A stretch of 21,569 nt of DNA from CAG-917 sp028724485 (GTDB lineage Bacteria; Bacillota; Clostridia; Christensenellales; CAG-917): assembly GCA_028724485.1 (NCBI GenBank), contig JAQYCY010000009.1, positions 1-21,569 on the forward strand, in the 5' to 3' direction. This document shows positions 6,519 through 14,133 of the stretch, piece after piece; position 1 is the stretch's first letter; each line of letters starts with the position of its first letter. Below the pieces are notes generated by a model. It was not told the origin of the DNA. It worked only from the letters and a program-made list of their open reading frames with translations, and made no database searches. The translations under genes were made by a program, and so were the position numbers.

Positions 6519-7142
6519 TTATTTGGAGTACAACTCGACGATTAAGTGTTCCTTGACGTCAAGGTCGATGTCTGCTCTTTCAGGAAGAGCCAAAACCTTA
6601 CCTGTCAAAGTTGTGTTGTCATATTCAAGCCAACCCGGAACGCTAGGATTTTTGATTTCCTTTGCAGCCTTCCAAAGCTCTTTGTCTTTCTTAGTTTCTC
6701 TGACTGCTACAACGTCGCCTGCCTTAACCAAGATAGATGGAATGTCAACGTTTTTACCGTTAACGGTGAAATGACCGTGATTGACAAGTTGTCTTGCCAT
6801 ATCTCTCGATGCGGCAAATCCCATACGATATACTACGTTGTCAAGTCTTCTTTCAATCAAAATGAGAAGGTTTTCACCGGTGATACCGCGAAGTGAAGCG
6901 GCCTTTTCATAATACATAGAAAGTTGCTTTTCGCTAAGACCGTAAAATCTCTTGGTCTTTTGCTTTTCACGAAGTTGAACCGAATATCCCGACGGCTTCT
7001 TTCTGCCTTGACCGTGGATACCAGGAGGGGTTTGCTTTTTATCAAACGTACACTTCGGTGAGTTACATTTGTCGCCTTTTAAATAAAGTTTGCAGCCTTC
7101 ACGTCTGCACAAACGGCAATCTGCGCCTGTATATTTAGCCAT
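6519..7142 (-). CDS. rpsD: 30S ribosomal protein S4, zinc-ligand form
   Basis: S4 is a primary 16S rRNA binder that starts small-subunit assembly. This 207-residue copy has Cys9, Cys12, Cys17, Cys26 and Cys31 in the N-terminal arm, so it is the zinc-binding form. The S4-type RNA-binding domain (about 98-160) includes ERRLDNVVYRMGFAASRDMA and RQLVNHGHFTVNGKNVDIPS. In Bacillus, rpsD stands alone and represses itself; here it lies between rpsK and rpoA as in Clostridia and E. coli, so it may regulate this part of the operon through the structure at 7965-8009. Confidence 0.98.
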   Translation of the reverse strand: MAKYTGADCRLCRREGCKLYLKGDKCNSPKCTFDKKQTPPGIHGQGRKKPSGYSVQLREKQKTKRFYGLSEKQLSMYYEKAASLRGITGENLLILIERRLDNVVYRMGFAASRDMARQLVNHGHFTVNGKNVDIPSILVKAGDVVAVRETKKDKELWKAAKEIKNPSVPGWLEYDNTTLTGKVLALPERADIDLDVKEHLIVELYSK

Positions 7143-7159
7143 TTTCTAATTCCTCCTAA

Positions 7160-7546
7160 TTACAGTCTTCTAGGCTTCGGTGGACGGCAGCCGTTGTGTG
7201 GAATCGGCGAAACGTCCTTAATCAAAGATACTTCGAGACCGACGTTTGCAAGTGCTCTGATTGCAGATTCTCTACCTGCGCCCGGACCCTTGACGTAAAC
7301 TTCGACAACTCTCATACCTTGTTCGTATGCTACTTTAGCTGCGTCTTCGGCAACAACTTGTGCTGCAAACGGGGTCGATTTTCTCGAACCTCTGAGTTTA
7401 AGTTTGCCTGCGCTTGACCATGAAACTGCGTTTCCGTTCATATCGGTGATAGTAACGATAGTATTGTTAAATGAAGCGTGGATATGGGCTTGACCCTTCT
7501 CCGCAGTTTTGCCTGATGCTCTTTTCTTTACATTTTTTCCAGCCAT
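7160..7546 (-). CDS. rpsK: 30S ribosomal protein S11
   Basis: A 128-residue platform protein that contacts mRNA near the E site. Visible landmarks are AHIHASFNNTIVTITDMNGN, SSAGKLKLRGSRKSTPFAAQ and the canonical basic end SPIPHNGCRPPKPRRL. GGAG lies 7 nt before the ATG. The gap to rpsM is 11 nt. Normal length, nothing unusual. Confidence 0.98.
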   Translation of the reverse strand: MAGKNVKKRASGKTAEKGQAHIHASFNNTIVTITDMNGNAVSWSSAGKLKLRGSRKSTPFAAQVVAEDAAKVAYEQGMRVVEVYVKGPGAGRESAIRALANVGLEVSLIKDVSPIPHNGCRPPKPRRL

Positions 7547-7557
7547 GTCATCGCTCC

Positions 7558-7926
7558 TTATTTCTTCTTGCGGCTAACGGTCTTTTTCGGACCCTTTCTC
7601 GTGCGCGCATTCTGTTTTGTACTTTGACCTCTAACAGGGAGTCCCTTTCTATGACGGATACCTCTGTATGAGCCGATTTCTTTAAGTTCTTTAATGTTAG
7701 TGTCGATTTCTCTTTTCAAGTCACCTTCGACAGTAAGTTGCTTTTCAATGTAGTCACGAAGCAAGCTAACTTGGTTTTCGTCCAAGTCCTTAACACGTAC
7801 GTCAGGGCTGATGCCTGTTTCGCTCAAAATTTTGTTGGCTGTCGGACGACCGATACCGAAAATGTAGGTAAGTCCGATTTCAACTCTTTTCTCACGTGGT
7901 AATTCCACGCCGGCGATTCTTGCCAT
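7558..7926 (-). CDS. rpsM: 30S ribosomal protein S13
   Basis: A 122-residue head protein that contacts tRNA and the subunit bridge. MARIAGVELPREKRVEIGLT and the C-terminal GIRHRKGLPVRGQSTKQNAR followed by a basic tail are canonical. It is the first gene of the alpha-operon segment. Its GGAGG (7933-7937) is 6 nt from the ATG, and the bases just before it (TTTGGA) can pair with the loop of the hairpin at 7965-8009, so its translation may be controlled. Confidence 0.98.
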   Translation of the reverse strand: MARIAGVELPREKRVEIGLTYIFGIGRPTANKILSETGISPDVRVKDLDENQVSLLRDYIEKQLTVEGDLKREIDTNIKELKEIGSYRGIRHRKGLPVRGQSTKQNARTRKGPKKTVSRKKK

Positions 7927-7964
7927 TTTCTACCTCCAAAAATTTAAAAAATCTATCTGAACAA

Positions 7965-8009
7965 CCAAAGTCCTGTGTTAATTTGGAATGCCACAGGCAG
8001 CCGCTTTGG
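7965..8009 (-). promoter_or_regulatory. Structured leader before rpsM, candidate translational regulator
   Basis: On the minus strand CCAAAG-(CGGCTG)-CCTGTG pairs with CACAGG-(A)-CTTTGG around a 14-nt loop. The loop contains TTCCAAA, whose TCCAAA can pair with TTTGGA at 7935-7940, overlapping the rpsM GGAGG. That would form a pseudoknot that covers part of the ribosome binding site. The E. coli alpha-operon leader, which S4 binds, also uses a pseudoknot before rpsM. Whether this one binds S4 is inference. The gap is 95 nt in an operon where most gaps are under 25 nt. Confidence 0.55.
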
Positions 8010-8021
8010 AATATTTACTAA

Positions 8022-8138
8022 TCAGCCTTGACGTTGCTTATGATTTTTGTACTTAGAACAAATAACCATAACTCTGCCGTTACGCTTGATAACTTTGCAC
8101 TTGTCACACATTGGTTTAACCGATGGTCTAACTTTCAT
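8022..8138 (-). CDS. rpmJ: 50S ribosomal protein L36, zinc-ligand form
   Basis: A 38-residue protein: MKVRPSVKPMCDKCKVIK, then RNGRVMVICSKYKNHKQRQG. Zinc ligands are Cys11, Cys14, Cys27 and His33. The usual length is 37, with the histidine at position 32; one residue is inserted between the last cysteine and the histidine. It sits 20 nt after infA with a GGAGG-type site before its ATG. Confidence 0.96.
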   Translation of the reverse strand: MKVRPSVKPMCDKCKVIKRNGRVMVICSKYKNHKQRQG

Positions 8139-8158
8139 TGTTTTTTCCTCCGACCTAA

Positions 8159-8380
8159 TTAATTTTTAAATCTCCACACAACCCTGCCTTTTGTAAGGTC
8201 ATAAGGGCTGAGTTCGATGGTGACTTTATCACCTTCTAATACTCTGATATTATTTTGTCTGAGCTTTCCCGATAGATAAGCTATGATGACGTGTCCGTTT
8301 GTAAGTTGAACCTTAAACTTGGTTTGAGGCAAAACTTCAATGACTTTGCCTTCTGCTTCAATGACGTCCTCTTTCGACAT
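8159..8380 (-). CDS. infA: Translation initiation factor IF-1
   Basis: A 73-residue single OB-fold protein that occupies the A site of the 30S subunit during initiation. MSKEDVIEAEGKVIEVLP, LTNGHVIIAYLSGKLRQNNI and SPYDLTKGRVVWRFK are near-canonical. GGAGG lies 4 nt before the ATG. Its place between the KOW protein and rpmJ is the normal Clostridia order. Confidence 0.98.
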   Translation of the reverse strand: MSKEDVIEAEGKVIEVLPQTKFKVQLTNGHVIIAYLSGKLRQNNIRVLEGDKVTIELSPYDLTKGRVVWRFKN

Positions 8381-8395
8381 ACAACCTCCGATATT

Positions 8396-8665
8396 TTAGC
8401 CGTCAACTTCTTCGTTATACGGTCTTAACGCACTGCGAAGTTCCGTATCGAAAACTTGCGCATTCTGTTTCAATTTTTCGCTGATTTTGTCAAGCATATC
8501 ACCCTTAGTTTTAAGATGCTTGACCTTTTTCAGTTTTGGCGATTTAACTCGTCTTAACTTGCCGTCCGCAATCTTAACGTAAGTATCGTCAACGATTTCG
8601 ACAACTGCATAGTATCGACCGCTGTCACGCCCTTGTTTGGAATATACTACTTGCCCTAACTCCAT
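8396..8665 (-). CDS. KOW-domain (L14e-like) RNA-binding protein
   Basis: An 89-residue protein starting MELGQVVYSKQGRDSGRYYA, the KOW beta-barrel signature, followed by VKIADGKLRRVKSPKLKKVK and a charged helical tail. Small proteins of this kind commonly sit between map and infA in Clostridia and are annotated as KOW-domain RNA-binding proteins; their role is not well defined and is presumed to involve the ribosome. The GAGG site overlaps the end of map, with a 7-nt gap between the genes. Confidence 0.88.
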   Translation of the reverse strand: MELGQVVYSKQGRDSGRYYAVVEIVDDTYVKIADGKLRRVKSPKLKKVKHLKTKGDMLDKISEKLKQNAQVFDTELRSALRPYNEEVDG

Positions 8666-8672
8666 AAAAACC

Positions 8673-9416
8673 TCAAAGCGTTAATATCTCTATTCCGTTC
8701 GCGGTAAGAGCTACGGTGTTTTCATAGTGCGCAGACGGTTTGCCGTCATTTGTTACGACCGTCCAGCCGTCACGTTTGGTATATACTTTGTACGTTCCGA
8801 GATTTATCATCGGCTCTATCGCCAATACCAAACCTTCTTTAAGCTCGATTCCGCTACCGGCTCTGCCATAGTTAGGAACGTTCGGGTCTTCGTGCATATC
8901 TTTTCCGATACCGTGCCCCACCAAAACTCTGACTACGGAAAACCCGTTAGATTCGACGTGGCTTTGCACTGCGTGAGATATATCTCCGAGACGATTGCCG
9001 ATTTTAAATTCGGCTATGCCCTTATAGAAACTCTCTTTGCAAACTTCAACGAGTTTTTTCTTTTCTTCGCTGACACTGCCGATAAGAAACGTTCTCGCCG
9101 CATCGCCTTGCCAACCGTCAAGAATTGCTCCGACGTCGACGCTGACGATTTGTCCTTCTTCTATAACTCTATCGCTCGGTATGCCGTGTACGACTTCATC
9201 GTCAATCGAGCAACATATCGATGCAGGATATCCGCCGTAATTTAAAAAGGACGGGACGGCATTATGCCTTCTGATGAAATTATCTGCCAGCGTATCAAGC
9301 TGTTTCGTCGTCATTCCCGCTTGAATTTTCTCTTCGAGAAATTTAAGTAAGTCACCGACGACTTTTCCCGCTTTTCTCATCTTATCGATTTCAAACGGTG
9401 TTTTTAAATAAATCAT
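8673..9416 (-). CDS. map: Methionine aminopeptidase, type I
   Basis: Removes the initiator methionine from new proteins. The 247-residue pita-bread fold carries the five metal ligands at Asp94, Asp105, His168, Glu201 and Glu232, plus the conserved His77 in DDEVVHGIP and the GHGIG motif at 167-171. There is no N-terminal zinc-finger extension, so it is the short bacterial form. The ATG overlaps the adk stop in an ATGA arrangement. Confidence 0.98.
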   Translation of the reverse strand: MIYLKTPFEIDKMRKAGKVVGDLLKFLEEKIQAGMTTKQLDTLADNFIRRHNAVPSFLNYGGYPASICCSIDDEVVHGIPSDRVIEEGQIVSVDVGAILDGWQGDAARTFLIGSVSEEKKKLVEVCKESFYKGIAEFKIGNRLGDISHAVQSHVESNGFSVVRVLVGHGIGKDMHEDPNVPNYGRAGSGIELKEGLVLAIEPMINLGTYKVYTKRDGWTVVTNDGKPSAHYENTVALTANGIEILTL

Positions 9417-10033
9417 TTATTGAGCGCCTCTTTAACCGCGTCAAACGTTGCTTCGACCGACGTTGCGTTGATATCTACAAGCACGCCTTCTTTTTCATAA
9501 AAGCCGATAAGCGGCGCAGTTTGTTTTTCGTAAACCTCAAGTCTTGCCTTGACGGTTTCCGGTTTATCATCGTCGCGAACAAACATATTCCCACCGCATT
9601 TAGGGCAAACTTCGCTGCCTTTCAATGTGTTGACGTGAGAAGTTTCGCCGCAAATGCAGACTCTTCTTCCCGACAATCTTTCGATTATCGTTTCAAAAGG
9701 AACGATGATATTTAAAGCTATATCGATTTTCGCAACCTTTGACAATGCCTCGGCTTGCGCAATCGTTCTCGGAAATCCATCTAAGATGTATCCGTTTTGA
9801 GCGTCCTTTTCTGCGAGTCTGTCTTTTACAATATCGATGACTACATCGTCCGGAACCAAAGCCCCTTTGTCGATATACGATTTTGCAAGTTTGCCGAGCT
9901 CGGTTGCTTCCTTGATATTTCTACGGAGAATATCGCCCGTCGAAATGTGCGGTATGTTATATTCTTTTGCTATAAGCGCAGCTTGCGTGCCCTTGCCCGC
10001 ACCCGGCGCTCCAAGTAAAACTATATTTTTCAT
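9413..10033 (-). CDS. adk: Adenylate kinase with a zinc-type, shortened LID
   Basis: Interconverts ATP + AMP and 2 ADP. The P-loop GAPGAGKGT is at 8-16, the AMP-binding STGDILRR at 31-38 and DGFPRT at 85-90. The LID (about 122-160) holds Cys126, Cys128, Cys143 and Cys146, so it is a zinc form, but the first pair is spaced C-x-C rather than the usual C-x2-C, and the loop between pairs is shorter than in Bacillus. Total length is 206 residues (typical 212-217). AAAGGAG precedes the ATG. An unusual hairpin lies between secY and this gene. Confidence 0.97.
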   Translation of the reverse strand: MKNIVLLGAPGAGKGTQAALIAKEYNIPHISTGDILRRNIKEATELGKLAKSYIDKGALVPDDVVIDIVKDRLAEKDAQNGYILDGFPRTIAQAEALSKVAKIDIALNIIVPFETIIERLSGRRVCICGETSHVNTLKGSEVCPKCGGNMFVRDDDKPETVKARLEVYEKQTAPLIGFYEKEGVLVDINATSVEATFDAVKEALNK

Positions 10034-10052
10034 ATCGTTTTCTCCTTTCCGT

Positions 10053-10097
10053 TTAGGTTTTTCTACGCCTTCAGATATATCCGAAGACGTAGCCTAA
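10053..10097 (-). promoter_or_regulatory. Long RNA hairpin between secY and adk
   Basis: The core is 10063-10092. On the minus strand CTACGTCTTCGGATA pairs with TATCTGAAGGCGTAG, giving up to 15 pairs (about 13 with a 4-nt loop), two of them G-U. On the plus strand those same two positions would be A-C mismatches, so the structure is made for the transcribed strand. An outer TTAGG/CCTAA stem encloses it. The 3' side is followed by A's, not U's, so it is not an intrinsic terminator. It could be an mRNA processing or stability element, or a protein-binding site. Confidence 0.65.
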
Positions 10098-10101
10098 TCG
10101 A

Positions 10102-11415
10102 TTATTTCAAGAAACCTTTATAATGACGCATCATTATTTGCGATTCTAATTGCTTGTTCAATTCAAGCGCTACCGAAACTACGATGAGAAGTCCCGTTGC
10201 GGAGAATGCGCTGCCGAAGCCCAATGCGCCGTTATCCGACAATGCTTGGAATATGAACGTAGGAACAAGAGCCAGAACGGCAAGGAACAAAGCGCCTACC
10301 AAAACGATTCTATTGTTGACTCGTCTTAAATAGTCCGCAGTAGGTTTGCCTGCCCTGATACCCATAATAAGGCCGCCCGATTGTTGAATGTTCTTTGCAA
10401 TTTCATCAGGATTGAATTGAATCATCGAATAGAAATAGCTAAAGAATATAATAAACACGGCAAGGAACACATAGTACGGCCAAGTGCCGCTTCCCATATG
10501 TTGAGCATACCAAACGTAAGCGTTGCTTGTCGGCCAAAAGCTCATAATCATTTGAGGGAACATGCAGATTGACGATGCAAAAATGATTGGCATAACGCCA
10601 CCGCTGTTAACTCTGATCGGAATATGCGTCGACCTTCCGCCATACATTTTGTTACCCTTAATTTGTTTCGCGTATTGAACCATAACTCGTCTTTCGGACA
10701 AATCGGTAAATACGATAAACAAGAATATTAGGAACACGATGATAAGGAAACCGATGATGTTCCAAATGTACGTCCATTGCTCGCCTACCATCTTGAAAGA
10801 TTTTGCAAGCGAAACGCCGAACGATGAAAGAATACCGACAAAGATGATAAGCGACGTACCGTTTCCGATTCCGTACTCGGTCATTCTTTCGCCAAGCCAC
10901 ATGACCATCGTTGAACCTGCTACGAGCAAGATGACAATCGATATCATAGTCATAACAAGGCTTGCTTGTCCGTCACCGAAGATTTGATCGATTGCGCCGT
11001 ATGACTTCCATGTAAAGATAATACCGATTGCTTGAACGACGCCTAAGACTATTGCAAAATATCTGGTAATTTGCGTAAGTTTTTTTCTGCCAAGCTCACC
11101 TTCCTTAGAAAGCCTTTCGAGCTTAGGAATTGCGAGCGTCAACAGCTGCATTATAATGAACGCATTGATGAAAGGCAAAATACCTAACGCAAAAAGTGTT
11201 CCGTTTTGCATTGAGCCACCGGTCATCGTTGACAAAATGCTAAGGAAATCGCCGCCTGCGCTCGTACCGAGAATAGCTTCCTCGATTTTAGCCGCATTGA
11301 TTCCCGGAAGCGGAATGTAACATCCAATTCTGTAAACCAAAAGGAGAGCCAGAGTTAAAAAGATTTTAACTCTGATTTCCTTAGTTTTAAATGCGTTCTT
11401 TAATGTTTCAAACAT
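10102..11415 (-). CDS. secY: Protein translocase subunit SecY
   Basis: The 437-residue channel of the Sec translocon, with about ten membrane helices. Landmarks are IRVKIFLTLALLLVYRIGCY (helix 1), PLPGIN, the plug region GGSMQNGTLFALGILPFINA and LERLSKEGELGRKKLTQITR. The cytoplasmic loop YAKQIKGNKMYGGRSTHIPI binds SecA or the ribosome. The ATG overlaps the last base of the rplO stop codon (TAATG), giving tight coupling. Confidence 0.98.
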   Translation of the reverse strand: MFETLKNAFKTKEIRVKIFLTLALLLVYRIGCYIPLPGINAAKIEEAILGTSAGGDFLSILSTMTGGSMQNGTLFALGILPFINAFIIMQLLTLAIPKLERLSKEGELGRKKLTQITRYFAIVLGVVQAIGIIFTWKSYGAIDQIFGDGQASLVMTMISIVILLVAGSTMVMWLGERMTEYGIGNGTSLIIFVGILSSFGVSLAKSFKMVGEQWTYIWNIIGFLIIVFLIFLFIVFTDLSERRVMVQYAKQIKGNKMYGGRSTHIPIRVNSGGVMPIIFASSICMFPQMIMSFWPTSNAYVWYAQHMGSGTWPYYVFLAVFIIFFSYFYSMIQFNPDEIAKNIQQSGGLIMGIRAGKPTADYLRRVNNRIVLVGALFLAVLALVPTFIFQALSDNGALGFGSAFSATGLLIVVSVALELNKQLESQIMMRHYKGFLK

Positions 11416-11861
11416 TATAATACCTCAACACTGCCGCCTGCTTTTTCAATAGCTTCCTTTGCAGTTTTAGTAAATTTAGCAGCTTGAACAGTTAATTTCT
11501 TTTCAAGTTTGCCGTCGCCCATAACCTTAAGACCGTATGGAGCGATATTTGAGATTATTCCTTTAGAAACAAGCATTTCTGCATTGACGACTGCGCCGTT
11601 TTCAAAAACGTTCAATTCGCCGATGTTGACTACACTGTAATCGTGTGCAAATCTCTTATTGTTGAAGCCGCGTTTAGGAATTCTTCTCGTAAGCGGCATT
11701 TGTCCGCCTTCGAAGTTAGGACGCACACCGCCACCACTTCTTGCCCATTGACCTTTGTGACCACGGGTCGAAGTCTTGCCGGTGCCGCTACCGATACCGC
11801 GACCAACTCTCTTAGGGGCTTTTGTTGCGCCTTCAGCGCTTTTCAATTCTTGAATATACAT
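11415..11861 (-). CDS. rplO: 50S ribosomal protein L15
   Basis: 148 residues. The Gly/Arg-rich N-terminal extension GRGIGSGTGKTSTRGHKGQW and PLTRRIPKRGFNN thread into 23S rRNA; a globular C-terminal half follows from about 70. Length and motifs are normal. The stop codon shares one base with the secY ATG. Confidence 0.98.
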   Translation of the reverse strand: MYIQELKSAEGATKAPKRVGRGIGSGTGKTSTRGHKGQWARSGGGVRPNFEGGQMPLTRRIPKRGFNNKRFAHDYSVVNIGELNVFENGAVVNAEMLVSKGIISNIAPYGLKVMGDGKLEKKLTVQAAKFTKTAKEAIEKAGGSVEVL

Positions 11862-11872
11862 TCTTGCCCTCC

Positions 11873-12067
11873 TTAGATTTCCTCAACCTTTACAAGGTGA
11901 GAAACTTTGCTTATCATTCCTCTTGTTACCGCATCGTCGTTGTGTACTCTGCTGCTACCGATTTTGCCAAGGCCCAAAGCCTCTACGTTAGCCTTTTGAT
12001 TCTTCAAACAACCGATTGTGCTTTTGACAAGAGTTACTTTAATTTGTTTAACTTTCTTCGTTGCCAT
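11873..12067 (-). CDS. rpmD: 50S ribosomal protein L30
   Basis: A 64-residue protein with the family pattern KVTLVKSTIGCLKNQKANVE followed by GLGKIGSSRVHNDDAVTRGM. It sits in the normal position between rpsE and rplO with an AGGAGG-type site. The canonical bacterial length is about 60. Confidence 0.97.
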   Translation of the reverse strand: MATKKVKQIKVTLVKSTIGCLKNQKANVEALGLGKIGSSRVHNDDAVTRGMISKVSHLVKVEEI

Positions 12068-12076
12068 AATTCCTCC

Positions 12077-12586
12077 TTAGAGTTCTTCCGGAGATATTCC
12101 ACGGAGAGCCGCAACTTGTTTTGCGTCTCTAAGACTCATAAGACCTTCAATCGTTGCTTTTGCGCAGTTGATAGGGTTGTTTGAGCCGAGCGACTTCGTT
12201 CTGATGTCTTTAATACCCGTGACTTCCAAAACCGCACGAACAGGTCCGCCTGCGATAACTCCGGTACCGGGTTCGGCAGGAAGGAGTCTGACTTGACCTC
12301 TACCGAACTTACCGATGATTTCGTGAGGAATCGTCGTATCTTTAAGAGCAATAGGCTTCATAGCACGCTTTGCGCTTTGAGTTGCTTTTTCGATTGCTTC
12401 AGGAACTTCGGCAGCCTTACCCATTCCGAGTCCGACCGAACCTTTTTCGTCACCGACAACAACAAGAGCGCTGAAACGCATCGTTCTACCACCTTTTACA
12501 ACCTTGGTAACACGGTTAAGAGCGATGAGCTTTTTTGAGATACCGTCATTTTGTTCTCTATTTTGTCTTTCTTCACGCTTTGCCAT
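12077..12586 (-). CDS. rpsE: 30S ribosomal protein S5
   Basis: A 169-residue protein that acts in decoding accuracy and, with S3 and S4, in unwinding mRNA at the entry channel. Seen are VTKVVKGGRTMRFSALVVVG, GKFGRGQVRLLPAEPGTGVI and AGGPVRAVLEVTGIKDIRTK, typical of the double-stranded-RNA-like N-domain and the C-domain. Its N-terminus has a short charged lead (MAKREERQNREQND). The gap to rplR is 8 nt. Confidence 0.98.
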   Translation of the reverse strand: MAKREERQNREQNDGISKKLIALNRVTKVVKGGRTMRFSALVVVGDEKGSVGLGMGKAAEVPEAIEKATQSAKRAMKPIALKDTTIPHEIIGKFGRGQVRLLPAEPGTGVIAGGPVRAVLEVTGIKDIRTKSLGSNNPINCAKATIEGLMSLRDAKQVAALRGISPEEL

Positions 12587-12594
12587 ACTTCCTC

Positions 12595-12963
12595 CTAAAA
12601 TTTGAGTCCGGCTTCTCTGGCAGCATCTGCCAAAGCCTCGACTCTACCCGTATAGATATAACCGCCTCTGTCGAAAACGATTGTATCGATACCTTTTGCT
12701 ATAGCCTTTTTAGCGACGTCAGCGCCGACGAGCTTTGCGGCTTCGATCTTCGTGACTTTGTCTGCCTTTGCGGCAATCTCTTTTACGAGCGTCGAAGAAG
12801 AAACCAAAGTTACTCCTTGAACGTCGTCGATAATCTGAGCGTAGATGTGATTTGCACTTCTGTAAACGCTAAGACGTGGTCTTTCAGAGGTGCCGTTTAC
12901 CGACTTTCTAACACGCTTATGACGGATAAGTCTGTCTGCGTTCTTGTCTTTCTTATTTATCAT
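12595..12963 (-). CDS. rplR: 50S ribosomal protein L18
   Basis: A 122-residue 5S rRNA-binding protein. RLIRHKRVRKSVNGTSERPR, LSVYRSANHIYAQIIDDVQG and the C-terminal GRVEALADAAREAGLKF are canonical. It works with L5 in the central protuberance. Confidence 0.98.
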   Translation of the reverse strand: MINKKDKNADRLIRHKRVRKSVNGTSERPRLSVYRSANHIYAQIIDDVQGVTLVSSSTLVKEIAAKADKVTKIEAAKLVGADVAKKAIAKGIDTIVFDRGGYIYTGRVEALADAAREAGLKF

Positions 12964-12974
12964 AGTGTCACCTC

Positions 12975-13514
12975 TTATTTACCTGCCGCTTTACCGACCT
13001 TGCGGATAACGACTTCGTCTTTATATTGAATACCATAGCCGTGATACGGTTCGACTTTCTTTATTTCTCTGATAGAAGCCGCAACTTGTCCGACCTTTTG
13101 TTTGTCGATGCCTTTAACCACGATTTCAAGCGGGCTTGGCAATTCAAACTTAATGCCTTCCGGAGCAACAACTTCGACAGGATGTGAAAATCCGATATTC
13201 ATTGTAAGTTTGTTTCCTGCGACTGTGCATTTATAACCGACGCCGTTTACGAGCAATGCTTTTTCAAAACCTGTCGTTACGCCTTTTACCATGTTATTGA
13301 TAACTGCACGGTACAAACCGTGAAGCGCGCGATGATCTTTGTCTTCGCTGTGTCTTTCGACAAGGATTTTACCGCCTTCGCTCTTAACGGTGATTGATTT
13401 ATCGACTTCTTGCGTCAAAGTTCCGAGAGGACCTTTAACAGTAATAAGATTGTCTTTGTTTTCAAACGTTACGTTTGCAGGAATTTCGATAGGAGCTCTA
13501 CCAATACGTGACAT
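12975..13514 (-). CDS. rplF: 50S ribosomal protein L6
   Basis: 179 residues, two tandem L6 domains. MSRIGRAPIEIPANVTFENK starts the first; the second ends with the signature EPYHGYGIQYKDEVVIRKVG. It lies near the factor-binding site. Normal length and position. Confidence 0.98.
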   Translation of the reverse strand: MSRIGRAPIEIPANVTFENKDNLITVKGPLGTLTQEVDKSITVKSEGGKILVERHSEDKDHRALHGLYRAVINNMVKGVTTGFEKALLVNGVGYKCTVAGNKLTMNIGFSHPVEVVAPEGIKFELPSPLEIVVKGIDKQKVGQVAASIREIKKVEPYHGYGIQYKDEVVIRKVGKAAGK

Positions 13515-13525
13515 ACCCTACCTCC

Positions 13526-13924
13526 TTACCACACGTAGGCGAGAACTTCGCCGCCGATGTGTTTTTCTCTTGCTACTTTATCGGTCATAATGCCTTGTGA
13601 AGTAGAAAGGATAGCGATTCCGAGTCCGTTAAGAACTCTCGGAAGCTCGTTTGCACCTGCATAGACTCTAAGTCCGGGTGTCGATACACGCTTTAAACCG
13701 TTGATGACTTTTTCGTATTTGCCGACGTATTTTAAAGTAATCTTAATATCGTTCTGAACGTCCTTTTCGATAACTTCGAAGTTTTTGATATAACCTTCTT
13801 TCAAAAGGATTTCAGAGATAGCAAGTTTTTCTTTTGAGCTCGGAACAGTTACGGTTTCATGCTTTGCAGTTTGAGCGTTTCTGATTCTTGTCAACATGTC
13901 TGCGATAGGGTCTGTGAATACCAT
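13526..13924 (-). CDS. rpsH: 30S ribosomal protein S8
   Basis: A 132-residue 16S rRNA-binding protein. MVFTDPIADMLTRIRNAQ opens it, and the C-terminal signature GIAILSTSQGIMTDKVAREK closes it. In E. coli S8 represses the spc operon at the rplE region; I see no matching structure here. Normal length. Confidence 0.98.
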   Translation of the reverse strand: MVFTDPIADMLTRIRNAQTAKHETVTVPSSKEKLAISEILLKEGYIKNFEVIEKDVQNDIKITLKYVGKYEKVINGLKRVSTPGLRVYAGANELPRVLNGLGIAILSTSQGIMTDKVAREKHIGGEVLAYVW

Positions 13925-13934
13925 TTTAACCTCC

Positions 13935-14120
13935 TTACCAGCTTGACTTTCTTACACCAGGGATCTGACCTCTGTAGGCAAGTTCCCTGAAGCATACTCT
14001 GCATATGCCATACTTCTTCAAAACTGCGTGAGGTCTGCCGCAAATACGACATCTTGTATATTCACGAGTTGAGAATTTTTGTGGTCTTTGCTGTTTGTTT
14101 ATCATTGATTTCTTTGCCAT
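13935..14120 (-). CDS. rpsN: 30S ribosomal protein S14, short zinc-type
   Basis: The 61-residue zinc form (type Z), with ligands Cys24, Cys27, Cys40 and Cys43 in CRICGRPHAVLKKYGICRVC and the end GQIPGVRKSSW. The zinc form is the usual resident of the spc cluster in Gram-positive bacteria. GGAG lies 9 nt before the ATG. Confidence 0.98.
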   Translation of the reverse strand: MAKKSMINKQQRPQKFSTREYTRCRICGRPHAVLKKYGICRVCFRELAYRGQIPGVRKSSW

Positions 14121-14133
14121 TTTTTAATTCTCC

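Noticed and set aside
12535..13029. 164-codon plus-strand frame opposite rpsE, rplR and rplF
   Set aside because: It lies antisense to three unmistakable ribosomal genes, with no ribosome binding site and no family-like motif. The other long frames opposite the operon are rejected for the same reason.
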